In this document: positions 34,345-45,413 of the stretch, piece after piece
Layout: each line of letters starts with the position of its first letter
Numbering within the stretch: the first letter of the stretch is position 1
Notes under the pieces: model-generated
Seen by the model: only the letters and a program-made list of their open reading frames with translations
Told to the model about the DNA's origin: nothing
The model's database searches: none
Position numbers and translations under genes: made by a program
Source: Neopestalotiopsis rosae
Lineage: Eukaryota > Ascomycota > Sordariomycetes > Amphisphaeriales > Sporocadaceae
Length of the DNA: 64,000 bases
Assembly (NCBI GenBank): GCA_023078685.1
Contig: JALGAS010000001.1
Span: forward strand, 4,836,001 to 4,900,000
Direction: 5' to 3'

Positions 34345-35171
34345 CGTTAATTCTGAGCATCATTGATTGCGGCTACACGAACTTGGCTCTTTTTGATCCA
34401 CTCCCAAGAACAATCAGCTGGAGACCAGCGTCTGTTGTGGCTTGAGATGAAGACATGGTCAGAACAATATTGACGGCGATATCTGAAGTGGGGCCAAGGT
34501 GCGCGCCGGATAGTCCGAGGAACAACAAAGGTCTCCTTTCTACGCGGCCTGAACACATACGACTATATATATGCGAAGAGCAAACAATATCATGAGCTTA
34601 GTCTTTTGACAATGGCAGTTCCGTGGCAACCAAGGGGCGAGATTTGAGGTTTATACAGATTCCCTCAAACCTTAGGCACCAGCGCTGGCGCTAGTCTATA
34701 TTGGTTGTGATCGGCACGGATTGGGCGTCGCGGGGTGGCTGCGTCGTTACCACGAGTGTTTGAACCAATGAGACCGGGCGTAATGCTAGATTACAATATG
34801 TCCGGTTATCAGGAACCCATCCAGCTGTCGATTCTTGAATCCTGCCTTAAGTATTCAGACCAACATCCAAGTAAGACCGAAACAGGCAGGCAGAGCTCAT
34901 CAACCGCATCGATTGAACCCATTCGCCATACATCCAAGACTTTCAAGGCGAGATTGATCACTTACAATTTCCATGGTTTTTTAGATCCTGATGGCTGGTG
35001 GTGTGGACCGCCTACTATGCCAATACGCATAGCCTGACAGATTTTCCAAGTTCATTATGCCATAGAAGAGAAGGCGCAGTTGCTTGATTCCACATTGAAC
35101 TAGTAAAAGTCTCCGCACACCTTATTCTTAGTTAAAGCAACCATCCCCGTGAAATTTCAATGTACAACACC
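34345..35171. other. Intergenic
   Basis: No supported gene. A minus-strand frame at 34347-34558 sits directly upstream of the previous gene and is probably leader. Nothing else is seen. Confidence 0.5.
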
Positions 35172-35998
35172 CTACTTCAAACCATACAGTCTCCGGAAAG
35201 CCCAGTTGTCCAGAACTCGCGATCCACCAGGCAGAGTATGTATGCCGTCACCACCTAACGCCAGCTGCTCATCATATTTCCCCATTGCCATCTGCACCAA
35301 GAAATCGCCCAAGGGCTGGGTAGGACTGTGCATTGAACGCATCACCGTTCGAATGAGCGGTAAAAACGCCAGTCCCATCACTTTGTATACTACCCCTGGA
35401 TCTGGTATGTATGGCTTGATGGCCTCGTGGCTTGAGGCGTCTACCCCGACAGGGCGCACGGATTCAATGCGAAGTCTATCACTGCATAGCCTTGATAGCT
35501 CAAACTCGGTCTCCCCCTTGACGCGACCATACAATGAGGTAAACAGGCTCGTGTTTTGCGTTGCTCCACCTCCAGAGACGTATACGAAGCGGAAGGGGCC
35601 GTTGTTTTGAGGGAGTTTGTCGAATGCCTTGGCGGCAGCAAGTGGCCAGTCTTTGGTAATCTTGATATATTTACTAGCATTGATCACAAATATCAGTACA
35701 TTGACCAATGATTTATATTTGCGATGATGGTTTGAACACTCAACTCTTTCGTCACTTTGAGAGTACTAATTCCCAAAGCCCACACGACACCGTTGGCACC
35801 TCGCAGCTGCTCTAGGACCGACGTATCATAGGTGGAAAAGTCTTGATGCAGTAGGACACGTACTCTTGGGTCGGTCTCTGCGGCAGGGACTGGGCGGCGG
35901 CTGAGTATGGAAATTCTAGTGACCTCCTTGGACGCGAGCATGGCGTCCAAGACCCCAGATCCCACAAGGCCTGTCGCTCCGGTGAGAATAAGATGCAT
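35172..35998 (-). CDS. NAD(P)-binding Rossmann reductase/epimerase-like protein
   Basis: Two exons on the minus strand, 35745-35998 and 35172-35673, giving 251 residues. The N-terminus is a complete cofactor site, MHLILTGATGLVGSGVLDAML, followed by ISILSRRP (end of strand 2) and VVWALGIST (strand 4). After the splice, KYIKITKDWPLAAAKAF and FVYVSGGGA follow. In this atypical SDR group the latter replaces the usual Ser-Tyr-Lys segment, with the Tyr in SLYGRVKGETE. The donor is the unusual GTTGAG, but it is the only one that keeps homology. Likely a cytosolic NADP-dependent oxidoreductase or a non-enzymatic sensor; no substrate is evident. Confidence 0.85.
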
Positions 35999-36632
35999 TG
36001 TTAGAGTGACCGAAGATCTGATAGTCCGCTTAAGTGATGAGAGAAAGATCCAAGTCGTGCAACAAAGTCTGGAAACCAGGTGAAAAGGGAAACTCACGGG
36101 GTTGTCTCTCATCTGCTATCTATGTAGCTACCGTATGTACGTTGCGTGACCTCCAATCTGGGAATACCCACCCTCTGGATTTCCAGCCTAGATCATAGCC
36201 CCACTTGCTTATGCCCTTGCAAATACGCGCTTGCTTACCCCCCTGTAAACCTCGCGCTTGCTTATCCCCCTGCAAATGCGCTAATGCACCTCAACACTCC
36301 GCTCGATTCCTCTTTCCGCTCCGAAGAGGATGTCTAGGGGTGGAACTAGGGGTGGAGGTGCTCCATTCCCGCTCCGCGAAGTCGGAACCAGGCCCCCCTG
36401 CAGGCTTTGTTGACTTGCTTACACCCCTGTCTGCAGCTACCATCTGGCACTAACCTAGATTCAGGTCTATGGTCCGAGACGGTAATTGACAGGAGTCCGG
36501 TAGAATTAAACAGTTGCACCAGATATTTACGTATATAACGACTCGACGATGATGGTGAACAGAATTGTAGATTTAACATGTCCTGAACCATCAAACCAGT
36601 CCGACTACAATATCTGTGCATCAAGACTCAAC
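35999..36632. other. Divergent promoter with tandem repeats
   Basis: Lies between the minus-strand reductase and the plus-strand SDR. Contains a three-unit tandem repeat (listed separately) and an 11-bp duplication CTAGGGGTGGA x2 near 36335-36358. No gene is supported. Confidence 0.55.
36204..36281. repeat. About 26-bp tandem repeat, three units
   Basis: Units begin at 36204, 36230 and 36257, each starting CTTGCTTA and ending near GCGC, with an internal CCCCTGYAAA core. A degenerate fourth piece (CTTGCTTACACCCCTG) is at about 36413-36428. The array lies upstream of the SDR start. Confidence 0.75.
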
Positions 36633-37541
36633 ATGCCCTGCTCGACAACCGCTCTTGAAATTCCGGACCTGAGTGGTCAGGTGATCATCGTCACCGGAGG
36701 CACCGCTGGACTTGGCCTTGAATGTATTCGCCAACTGTCCACGCACAATCCAGCTCATATCTACCTTGCCGCACGGTCCCAAGAAAAAGCAGATACCGTC
36801 ATACGAGAGCTGCGCGATTCCATCCCTGAGGCATGCCCCATCACATTCCTGTCACTCGATCTCTCCTCCTTCTCGAGCGTCAAAGCTGCCGCTGCAGCAT
36901 TTCTTCGCCAAGAAACTCGACTTGATATCCTCATGAACAATGCCGGGATTATGATGACACCCGAGGGCCTCACCGAAGACGGCTATGAAGTGCAGTTTGG
37001 CACCAACGTCATGGGCCCAGCTCTTTTCACACTGCTTCTTCTCCCTCTGCTACAGCAAACGGCCAAGCTGAACCCGCAGACCCGAGTCGTCAACCTGTCC
37101 TCGGCATCCGAAAAGGTCGCGCCGAGCGATCTGTACCCCCTCGCCGAGCTCAAGACACCAATGTCCAGTCGCCACACAACTGCGAGATATACCATGTCCA
37201 AGATAGCGTGTGTTCACTACACTTCCGCGCTGGCTCAGTTATACAAGGAACCCAAATTCATTAGCGTCCATCCGGGTATGGTGGCCACGAACCTTCACCA
37301 CAATTCTACTGGCACATTCCTCAAGCCTTTCCTCAACGCCGCGATATACTTTGCTACACCTGTTGAGAAGGGAACACGGTCGCAACTCTGGGCGGCAGTC
37401 TCGCCAGATGCAAGATCTGGGGAATTATATGGCCCAGTAGGCGTTTTGGATCAAGGATCCAAGAATTCCAAGCAGCCAGAACTAAGAGATCAACTCTGGG
37501 ATTGGATGAAGCAGGAACTGAGTCATCATGTCGCGAGCTGA
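36633..37541 (+). CDS. SDR of the retinol/WW-domain oxidoreductase-like type
   Basis: Single-exon gene. From ATG 36633 it is 302 residues; an in-frame ATG at 36549 would add 28 residues of non-family sequence, so I prefer 36633. The cofactor loop TGGTAGLG, LDLSSFSSV, the structural NNAG, a catalytic Ser in VVNLSSASE and the active-site YTMSK are all present. HPGMVATNLH follows. The enzyme should be an NADP-dependent carbonyl reductase or alcohol dehydrogenase. It is divergent from the Rossmann reductase at 35172. No membrane segment is seen. Confidence 0.9.
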   Translation: MPCSTTALEIPDLSGQVIIVTGGTAGLGLECIRQLSTHNPAHIYLAARSQEKADTVIRELRDSIPEACPITFLSLDLSSFSSVKAAAAAFLRQETRLDILMNNAGIMMTPEGLTEDGYEVQFGTNVMGPALFTLLLLPLLQQTAKLNPQTRVVNLSSASEKVAPSDLYPLAELKTPMSSRHTTARYTMSKIACVHYTSALAQLYKEPKFISVHPGMVATNLHHNSTGTFLKPFLNAAIYFATPVEKGTRSQLWAAVSPDARSGELYGPVGVLDQGSKNSKQPELRDQLWDWMKQELSHHVAS

Positions 37542-37904
37542 TTCATTTGTTCGCGTTGCTTGTAGATGCGCACCGTAACATAGTAACATTTACGATGACA
37601 AGCACTATCATTTCAAACTAATTATATTTTTCTCGATCAATACGCTGACTCTTACTGTCTATCTTCACGAAAAATTGCAGAAGAAGGAGAACGATCCAAT
37701 GGATTTGTACTATTGTGACCCGCCATGGACCGTCTGTACTAGATTGAGTCAGTGTTCAACCAATGATCCCGGCAGTGGGGCTGCTTGACTTGCGGCAGAG
37801 AGCTTAAAATACCACCCTGAAATCCACTAATCAATGCAACCATTAAAAGTCTCGGTTCCCCCACGACCACAAATACTCAACCGACACCACGACTTCATCT
37901 TCCA
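37542..37904. other. Intergenic
   Basis: Terminator side of the SDR and promoter of the bZIP-like gene. A pyrimidine-rich, CACC/CAAC-rich leader precedes 37905. Nothing else is seen. Confidence 0.5.
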
Positions 37905-38872
37905 ATGGCATCACACACCACCAGTGCAACATCGCCAGAATTAACACAACCCAATTCTGCCACATCCGAGGTCTGGGACACTAGTGATGACCTAGCGACG
38001 ATTGTAGACCCTGCCGAGAGAAGAAGAGTGCAAAATCGACTCCACCAAAGATTGTACCGTAAGCCTGCCACCGCTTGGGCTCCCAGAAGTCTCCACACAT
38101 CTGACTAGAAACAGGTAGGAGAAGACACAATCGACGGATAGAGTCGGTGCAGGCTGCCGATTCGAATTCTTCCCCAACAAGAACAACAGGATTCTCCCAT
38201 CACAATGAGAATAGCTTGAGCCACCCCAGGACGGAGTCAGTCCAGTCACAACTTACAGCTCTGCCTTTGCTCCTCGCCTTGCGCGAACCTGCAATGCGCC
38301 AGGCCTTCACGACGGCCCTGCAGTCGGCGCTGACGAGATGGAGCCTCAACGCGCCTCAATTGAACGACCTCCCGACGGTCGCGCGTCTCAATGCCTTTGA
38401 TGCTCTGTTCCGCAATGCTATGGTGCTGCAGATCCCCACTGAATTCCTCGAGTCGGACGACGGCATTTCGCTCTTCAACGTCCTCGAGCCCAGCTCGTCG
38501 GACCCGTCGCGTGCGTATCCCGGCGACCTCGCGCCGACGGCATTGCAGAGAACCATTGTGCATCATCCCTGGCTGGACCTTCTTCCCATTCCCAGGCTGA
38601 GAGATAATATTCTTCGCAGTGTCCAGGCGGGAGACTATGATGAAAATTTCCTCTGTGATGGTATCTGTTGCGATTTGCTCACGACAGACTGGAGTGGGGC
38701 CGGGCAGCTGATCATCTGGGGAGACCCTTGGGATGCGAATAATTGGGAATTTGGGGAGGAATTTTTCAGAAATTGGGGGTTTCTACTTGATGGATGTATA
38801 GGGACGTTTGACACCACAAATTACTGGCGTGAGAAGCGTGGCGAAATGAGGCTTGAGTTCGTTATGAACTAG
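37905..38872 (+). CDS. bZIP-like regulator with DUF3425 domain
   Basis: Two exons, 37905-38058 and 38115-38872, encode 303 residues. Splicing rebuilds the basic region: AERRRVQNRLHQRLYRRRRHNRR, a fungal bZIP-like basic stretch, at about residues 38-60, without an obvious leucine zipper after it. The C-terminal two thirds match the DUF3425 layout: LPLLLALREPAMRQAF, LRDNIL, FLCDGICCDLL, WSGAGQLIIWGDPWD, and WEFGEEFFRNWGFLLDGC. Proteins of this type are nuclear regulators, some located in secondary-metabolite clusters. It could control neighbouring genes, but no binding site is identifiable. Confidence 0.85.
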
Positions 38873-39655
38873 CGACGATCATCGTTCGTGTGATTTGTGA
38901 GCATGGTGCTTGTAACGCAGCTAGGGAAATGCAAGAAGAGAGGCGCAAACGCCTTCCTTTTTGGCTATCAGAAAGAACTGCAAGGACTTATCATAGGTGA
39001 TTCCCCAGAGTTTTATCCAAAAAGGAGAGAGACTCAAATGAAAAGCTCACGGTACAAGCATCGCAATTCTCGTTGGCAGCCATTGTTTGATGAATCCCAA
39101 AGGTTGTGATATCATGAAGCAGATACCAACACCTACTTGACTACGCAGCAGCCAATACAACTTGTATAGCTTATTATCCATGACATTAGTGATACATGCA
39201 ATCTTTATGCGTCTCGATACTCAGGTGCCATAGGCACAGCTAGATACTTGCGACCATTCAATCATGAATTTCCTTCCACTCAAAGCAAGCAAACAACAAA
39301 GCGCAGTGGGTGTCTCGCAGCTGGCGGCAGCTGCGTGATCTCCACGGCAATCTCAAGCCTATCGTTGGCAATGATGACCTTGTTCAGGATCAGATTTCCT
39401 GCTTCGGCTATGAAAAGAACAAGGGAAAAACAATTTTGAAAGGAATTTCCAACATTCTGAAGGCATGCCGTATAAAACTGACAAGCGTGTACGCTTCTGG
39501 TGTTTCGTAGATGATCCTCTCCACAACGACGCTGATGATTGACCGCCGACCAATTAATTATTGCGTTCCAGAACGTAAAACTCGCATGCTTGATTAAATC
39601 GAATAGAGCGCAGTCAATATTGTGGAGTAGGCGGGGAGAAGACTTTCAGCTTCAG
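38873..39655. other. Intergenic with a possible coding relic
   Basis: On the minus strand about 39310-39430 translates to a protein-like segment (EAGNLILNKVIIANDRLEIA), but without a start or splice partners. It may be a remnant exon. Nothing firmer is seen. Confidence 0.4.
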
Positions 39656-40033
39656 CTACTCCGATTTCTCCTTCTCTTGCAGAAGGCCCTTCACGTGCTG
39701 CCAGTCTGCAGCCAGAAACGATCCGCCGAGCACGAACCACAAAAGATTGTTCCATGCTCTATAGACAAGATTGTTTTCCCTCCGACGCGCCTTCGAAACC
39801 TCGCTCAGGAGCCAGTCGCAATCGAATCCTGCCCATTCTCCAGTGATACCTAAAAGACTGGGATACAAAACCGGGAAGAGGTGTGCCCTGATCTTGTGTT
39901 CGATGTCATTGATAGAGAGATGAGCCGCCCAAATTGCATCAGCTAAATGATGGTGGTCGGTGGGCATTAGTTCGGTGTCGAGGAATAGGTCAGATAACAG
40001 GATGTAGATTCGATCATCTACGGACTCAGGCAT
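39656..40033 (-). CDS. Small DUF7079-like protein
   Basis: Single exon of 125 residues. Composition and layout (ILLSDLFLDTEL near the start, then DIEHKIRAHLFPVLYP, GEWAGFD-DWL, VYRAWNNLLWFVLG) resemble the small fungal/bacterial family I recall as DUF7079. Function is unknown; no signal peptide or membrane helix stands out. The same strand upstream (40026-40370) overlaps in another frame and looks like leader. Confidence 0.65.
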   Translation of the reverse strand: MPESVDDRIYILLSDLFLDTELMPTDHHHLADAIWAAHLSINDIEHKIRAHLFPVLYPSLLGITGEWAGFDCDWLLSEVSKARRRENNLVYRAWNNLLWFVLGGSFLAADWQHVKGLLQEKEKSE

Positions 40034-41335
40034 GGCGAGAAGGCGAGTAGGGGAGAGATCTTGATATTCTCAGCCTGGAAAAGATGTGATGACAAATGTG
40101 GTTGGATGCAATGGCAAGGAAGTGGCGACAAACGATTTGATGTTGAAGTGGTCGCGCAAAGGTTGGGCTAGTCTGGAAGATTCTAATCGAGTGCTCGGTA
40201 TAATCGTGGCGGGTAGGCGGCGATTCCGGACACCGGTATGATCTGTGGTGGAGAGTTGAAAGTGTTGTAGGGAGCTGAGTCGATCGTCCTACCCAGGCCG
40301 AGAGCTTTTCCATATAATTTGTTGAACTGATGCTTGGCAGAAGGCACACCTTGCCGGTGTCGCCGCGCACAAAGCTTTATTCTTCAGCCTTTGCTTATGC
40401 ATTTGTCTGACTGCTTGAGTCTGTACCAACTCCCAAGAAGGACTTAGTGACTCACCACGCACAGCCAAAATATGCAGTATGACGCACCGTTTAATTAAGA
40501 TCTAGTTCAAGCCATAAGAACGACAAGGTCGTTTGCAGAAGCTAACACAGCGAAAACAATGAGAGGCAGTGCAATGATTGTGCTGTTCTGTTATATGATG
40601 ATTGTGGAGTTACTGGGCTGGCATTGGACGATAGCACTTGCCAAGTAATCAAGTGGAGTAATGAGACTTCCTTCTGTAAATTCGTAAATCGTAGACCGTA
40701 GTTGTGATATGATGGCGTAGTCGTAGGATCGTGGCTTCCGCGACCTTTTACCTCGGGATCTGTGCTTAATTATTGTGGTTTATGACAAAAGAAGAAGGGA
40801 AAAAAAAATAAGAACGGGAAAGGAAAAGAAAACGCGACCATGGAATTGAGGAATTTTGCGATATGCTACCTACCAAGGTAAACAACCCAAAGCTGTGCAA
40901 GCTGCCATGCAAATGGGACAGCTTGTCATCATATACTGCAGCCGAACGGTAAGGGCCACATCAATAGTGAGAAGACATCTATACCACCTCCCCAAACAAG
41001 AGTGATGGATATAATTTACAGGCGATTGGTTGCCGATGCGGTGTGACTAGAATGTAGCCTGTTAATGGGAGGCGACTGCATCGCTACTGCGGGGTGGTGA
41101 ATAGGACTATCCTAGACTTAAGCGTGAAGCGTATGTTTATAATGATGCATGTCGTAACTCTGTGGAGCGAATCATACAACTTGCATTTTATTTTGTATAA
41201 AAGGTATGCAAGGTTTTAATTGTAGGGTCATTGACGAACTTTGCCTAGGAGTACGAGATCTAGAACATTCTCCAACATTCTTGCAAACCTTGTATGGCCG
41301 TGCACCTTTATTCAGGCACGTTCGAGACAACACAA
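40034..41335. other. Long AT-rich intergenic region
   Basis: About 1.3 kb without a supported gene, and A+T-rich in 40480-41200. An A-run lies near 40800. Short plus-strand frames near 41206 are shadows at the 3' end of the FAD oxidase. Confidence 0.55.
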
Positions 41336-43170
41336 TTATGGTTGAAGGCCAATCAACTCTCCTGGTGCGGGGAACTGAAAGCCAGTGAGCTCTTGATCTC
41401 CAAACAAAAACTCGCGGTCGTTGGCCAAATCCGCGTCAACGTGTCTTTCCGTGTGTGGTGCGTACAACGACGGGGTTTGCGGAGTCGGCTGCACCAAACA
41501 GGGTCTTCCATCAACAAGCTGCATGTGATCAGCATTGATACCTGGGCTGATCCAAAACACCATGTTGGGATCGAGCTCGGACTTGAGTGCCGACAGCCTT
41601 GGGTAGTTGGAGCCCCAGAAGTGACTGCTCCAGTTGGGCTCATCCGTGCTGGCCTAGATTCTTGTCAGTACATAGTAAGAAGTATGTTGGCCACCTGCCA
41701 CAAACCTCATTGATGTATGTGCCCATGCCCGGGGCAAACTCTCTCAGCCCATCGACGTTGGTGGTGTTGGTCTTCCATCCTACCAAGAAGACTGTCGCAT
41801 TTCTCCATCCCGGGTTGGCAGCAACGTCACTACCATCACCAAGACTGTTGCCTGGCCCGGTCATCAATATACCCATGCTTCCTGCTGTTCCCCGAAGCGC
41901 ATAGGTAATGTTTGAGTCTTTCAAGTGGCTCGCGCTCAGGAGATGGCTATCGTAGGGGACAATTCCGTGACTTGTTGGCGCGCCGACATTCTCGGCGGGT
42001 CCATAGGTGGTGTTAAAGAAGTTCTTGTAGCCATCGTACATAAAGTGCTTGCTTTGAAACGGAGTCATTCCATTGAAGGACTGCATTTTGGTGAGAATGG
42101 GGCCCCAGATGGAGTTCGCCTCGGTAGCATTGGCTCGAGGACCGACGTGAATGGCATGGCATCTGATGTTGTCGCCTTGAACGAAGAAATAAGCAGAAAT
42201 GTTGCCCATGTCGTGAACGGCCGGAAGCTGCGACAACAAGTACTCAATTGCCTCGCTCGTTTGTGTGGCTCCAGTCTCTTGGTCGATCACGTCGGCAGAC
42301 AGAGTCGAGTTCATGTACCAGTGGTAGCTGAGCATGGGGACCTTGGCATGGACTTTCCAGGTGGCTTCGACGACGACGCCGAAGGTGCTACCGCCTCCGC
42401 CTCTGATTGCCCAAAACAGCTCCGGGTTGGACACTGCATTGGCAACCTTAAGTTCACCGTCGGGGGTGACAATCTTGGCCTCGAGCCACTGGTCGGCTCC
42501 AAGACCGTATTGCGCGGACATGGGACCATATCCGCCATTCTGTCCCCAACCGCCCGCAGCAGCCACTCCAGCTATTTCATTATTTAGCACTAAGAGTTTG
42601 AGAAGTAAAAGGTCAAGACTCATTCATACCATGTGTACCACCCACAAGAAACAAACCCGAGGCATCCATGGCCGTGTTGAGTTTGAAACCGTTGGCAGCC
42701 GGGTTGAAGGTGACGGCCGCTTGGGCGCCAGGCGTCGGAGTAATCGTCTCTACCGACTCATTGCCGCAGAGATTGGGGACACCTTCGACCGTTGCTTCGA
42801 AAGAAGGCGACACACGAGCACCTTGCATCAGGGAGATGTCGATGAGAAGTCCAGATCCGGCAATGTTGCGGCCGAGCTGGTCGTGTCCGGTGGTGATGAC
42901 GGAAGCCCGAACATTGTTTTCCGCAGCAAACTTCACTGCGGCCTGCACATCAGAATACGTGGTTGCGCGAATGCGATAGTCTGGAAGCGGTCCGAGACTG
43001 TCCGAATTGTTTTCCGCCTGGACACCGGGTATTCCCGCCTGCCACTCCTCTAAAGTTGGCCAGTCGGCGTCCGTTGACAGCTTGCGGCACCCCGGCATCT
43101 GCCCAACGGCGCCACCCGCAAAGGCGCCGAGCGCCAAGAGGCATCTATGAGAGACGGAAAGGTTGGTCAT
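41336..43170 (-). CDS. Secreted FAD-linked oxidase (isoamyl-alcohol-oxidase-like, BBE family)
   Basis: Three exons on the minus strand, 42630-43170, 41706-42571 and 41336-41653, giving 574 residues. A hydrophobic leader (about 1-23, ending AVGQ) precedes the FAD domain. The PCMH-type FAD motif is TTGHDQLGRN; its His is the likely flavin attachment residue. The second FAD segment spans the first splice (GGTHAGVAAAGGWGQNGG), then YGPMSAQYGLGADQWLEAKIVTPDGE and RGGGGSTFGVVV. The Cys needed for bicovalent attachment is not seen, so one covalent bond is expected. The C-terminal BBE segment YPRLSALKSELDPNMVFW closes the fold. Many N-glycosylation sites fit secretion. Neighbours give no clear substrate, and it lies about 2 kb from the synthetase gene. 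Confidence 0.88.
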
Positions 43171-45413
43171 GGTTGATTGTTGTGTTCACATGCGGTGATG
43201 TTGATACAGATTTTCAGACGATTTTTCCTGGCGATGCACGACCTTAATATATGAAACGAAACATGTCGTGATCTACCAATTGTTTATTCCGGATCGTCGG
43301 GAACTTTGACCTATTCAGGGCGTCATGTCAAGGGCCGTAGCCGTCGTAACGGCTTTCTCGCTTTCGGCGTCGTATTCTGGCCCGCAATCAAGGTCTAGAG
43401 AGTGTACGGGCAGTGCAATCCATTAGGCAGTCGCTCATTGATCTCAGCAGGTGCCACTCCGCCTTGTAAATCTATTTACGTTTAAACGGAAGTTATTTCG
43501 CAAACAATGCAGATCTGATTCACAGACCAATGAAGCTTTTAGTTGGGTAAACGTTTATAGGGGATAGAATACCTGTAAGCCAGGTGGTACCTTGCAGCTT
43601 GCCCGGCAGATCAGGGTGTCTAATCGGCGACCAGAACCGCCCAGACCTGCTAGTGAAGACTAGCTCAACAGCGCTGCTCCCGGCACTCCACCACTGAGAA
43701 GCTCGCCGTTTTAGTGGACGGTTCTATGTGAAGGATCAGCAATATAGAGAGGCTAGGGCGAGTGTTAAACGGGTGGAGCAATGGATTCTCGGTCTCGGGT
43801 TCGCGTTTAGGCTTCCACTACCAATCTTGGCAAAGAGAGTTTATGCAACGACAAATATTACTCAGAATACACTCTATGTCACCTGTGCCAATTTCAAAAG
43901 AAATATTTAACCATGTACGATGACAAAGACTTGGACTCTGCACCGGGGTTTAGTATGACTCTTTCGTGTGTTGCAAAGTTGTAATGGAACGGTTTCCAGT
44001 GGTCGCTGTGGTCCTCTGCCAAAGAACAGTCATGTGTATCCACCACGCGAGGCCTGCCGACACTTGTGTATCGCTTGCCCCTATCGATAGCTTCCGCTCC
44101 CCGTCTACTTCCTCTTCGTGATACACCACAGCAATGACGCCCATATCTCAGACAACACGACTGCCTTGGAAGTCTTCGACCTCAATCCGCACAGGTTACT
44201 TAGCAGTACCAAACTTAAGGCTATCATCAACGAAAATGTCGCATTGAAAAGCCCAATACCAGGACATATCTGTGTTATATTTCTGGATCTCAGCTCCTTG
44301 TCTTCTTCGGCCTATGGATGACGGCGGTATGTCAAAGTATTTGGCGGATACAAAGTCTCGAAGAGTTACCATGTGGTCTTTCCAGCAGCAAGTAGCAATT
44401 CGACGTTCTCAAGGCTCACGCCACACTGATTTCGATAAATTTGGGCGCAAAATCAAGATCCTCCACAAGCCCTGAATCGGGTAGTCTCACCTGAGCCAAT
44501 AACGAAGGGTAATAAGTGATCGTAAACGCAACGAAAGTAGATTGAGTTGATCCTGTAGAGCTACAAAAGAGGTGCGCTGAAGAGCTATCTAATATACCCA
44601 GGTAGGTGGTCTGCGGTGGGTCATAATACGTCACGTCACAGGTAGATAATGCTCTTTGACAAGATATAGGTTCCTTTTCGAGGGGAGACGACATTCGTGA
44701 AAACGCTGGGTAGATGCCATTTCAGCATCAGAAAAATTCGGAGCTAAGATGGCAACAAGCAGTTGAGGAAAGCTGTTAACCTTGCAGTAACAGGTCCGCT
44801 TCGCTCACAATCTATATATTCCCTTTCACCCATTGACACTCCAGGAGGGCTTCGATATAAAGAAGCTGTGGTTTCAACGGGTCGACCACAAGATGCCCTA
44901 TCCGGTCCCCGGACACTATATTACTCGTAATAGCCTCAGAGAGCGTGTCCCATTTGAGAGAGGAAACATCCCAAGAGATGTCTCGCTAGAGTTTGCGGCT
45001 GCGTGTTGCACTATACCACTGCGCCAGCAGACCAAAATGTGAAGCTCCACACCCACCTCAGGCTAGTGTAGAGTTATATACGATGCAACACTGCAGTTGT
45101 GGAACAAAGCGGAATGCGGGTTCAGCTCGAGCAGCAGGCATCATAGAGCTCTGTACTCTGTTGAGTGCTATGTGGAGGGACATATCTCAAGATGAAAAGT
45201 CATAGATAACAGCTTGTGTTCAGTCATTTCCCACGATGGAATATAAAGTCCAAACGCCAATTCAACGAATAGATTGCTTCAAGTGACGTACTCTAGTCTA
45301 GTTCTGCTCGCGGCGCCTCGAAGTATACTTCACTTGGTGATTATAATCATACCATTATGGTACTGTCAGATACAAGCTTTGCAGCAACTACCAGGGCTTC
45401 ACCAGGTCGCTAT
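43171..45413. other. Long intergenic region before the synthetase
   Basis: About 2.2 kb with no convincing gene. It contains the right copy of the 152-bp repeat, and short frames without motifs (for example 44833-45042). It separates the FAD oxidase from the NRPS-like gene and may be the left border of the cluster. Confidence 0.55.
44485..44636 (+). repeat. 152-bp direct repeat, right copy
   Basis: Gap-free match to 1106-1257, about 95% identical. On the minus strand it lies in a 92-codon open frame (44416-44694) ending at CAG/GTGAGA, so it may derive from an exon. No transposase or terminal repeat is seen around it. Confidence 0.85.

Noticed and set aside
44416..44694. Open frame over the right 152-bp repeat as a gene
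   Set aside because: No family match, no partner exons, and the left copy of the same frame is interrupted; described as a repeat only.
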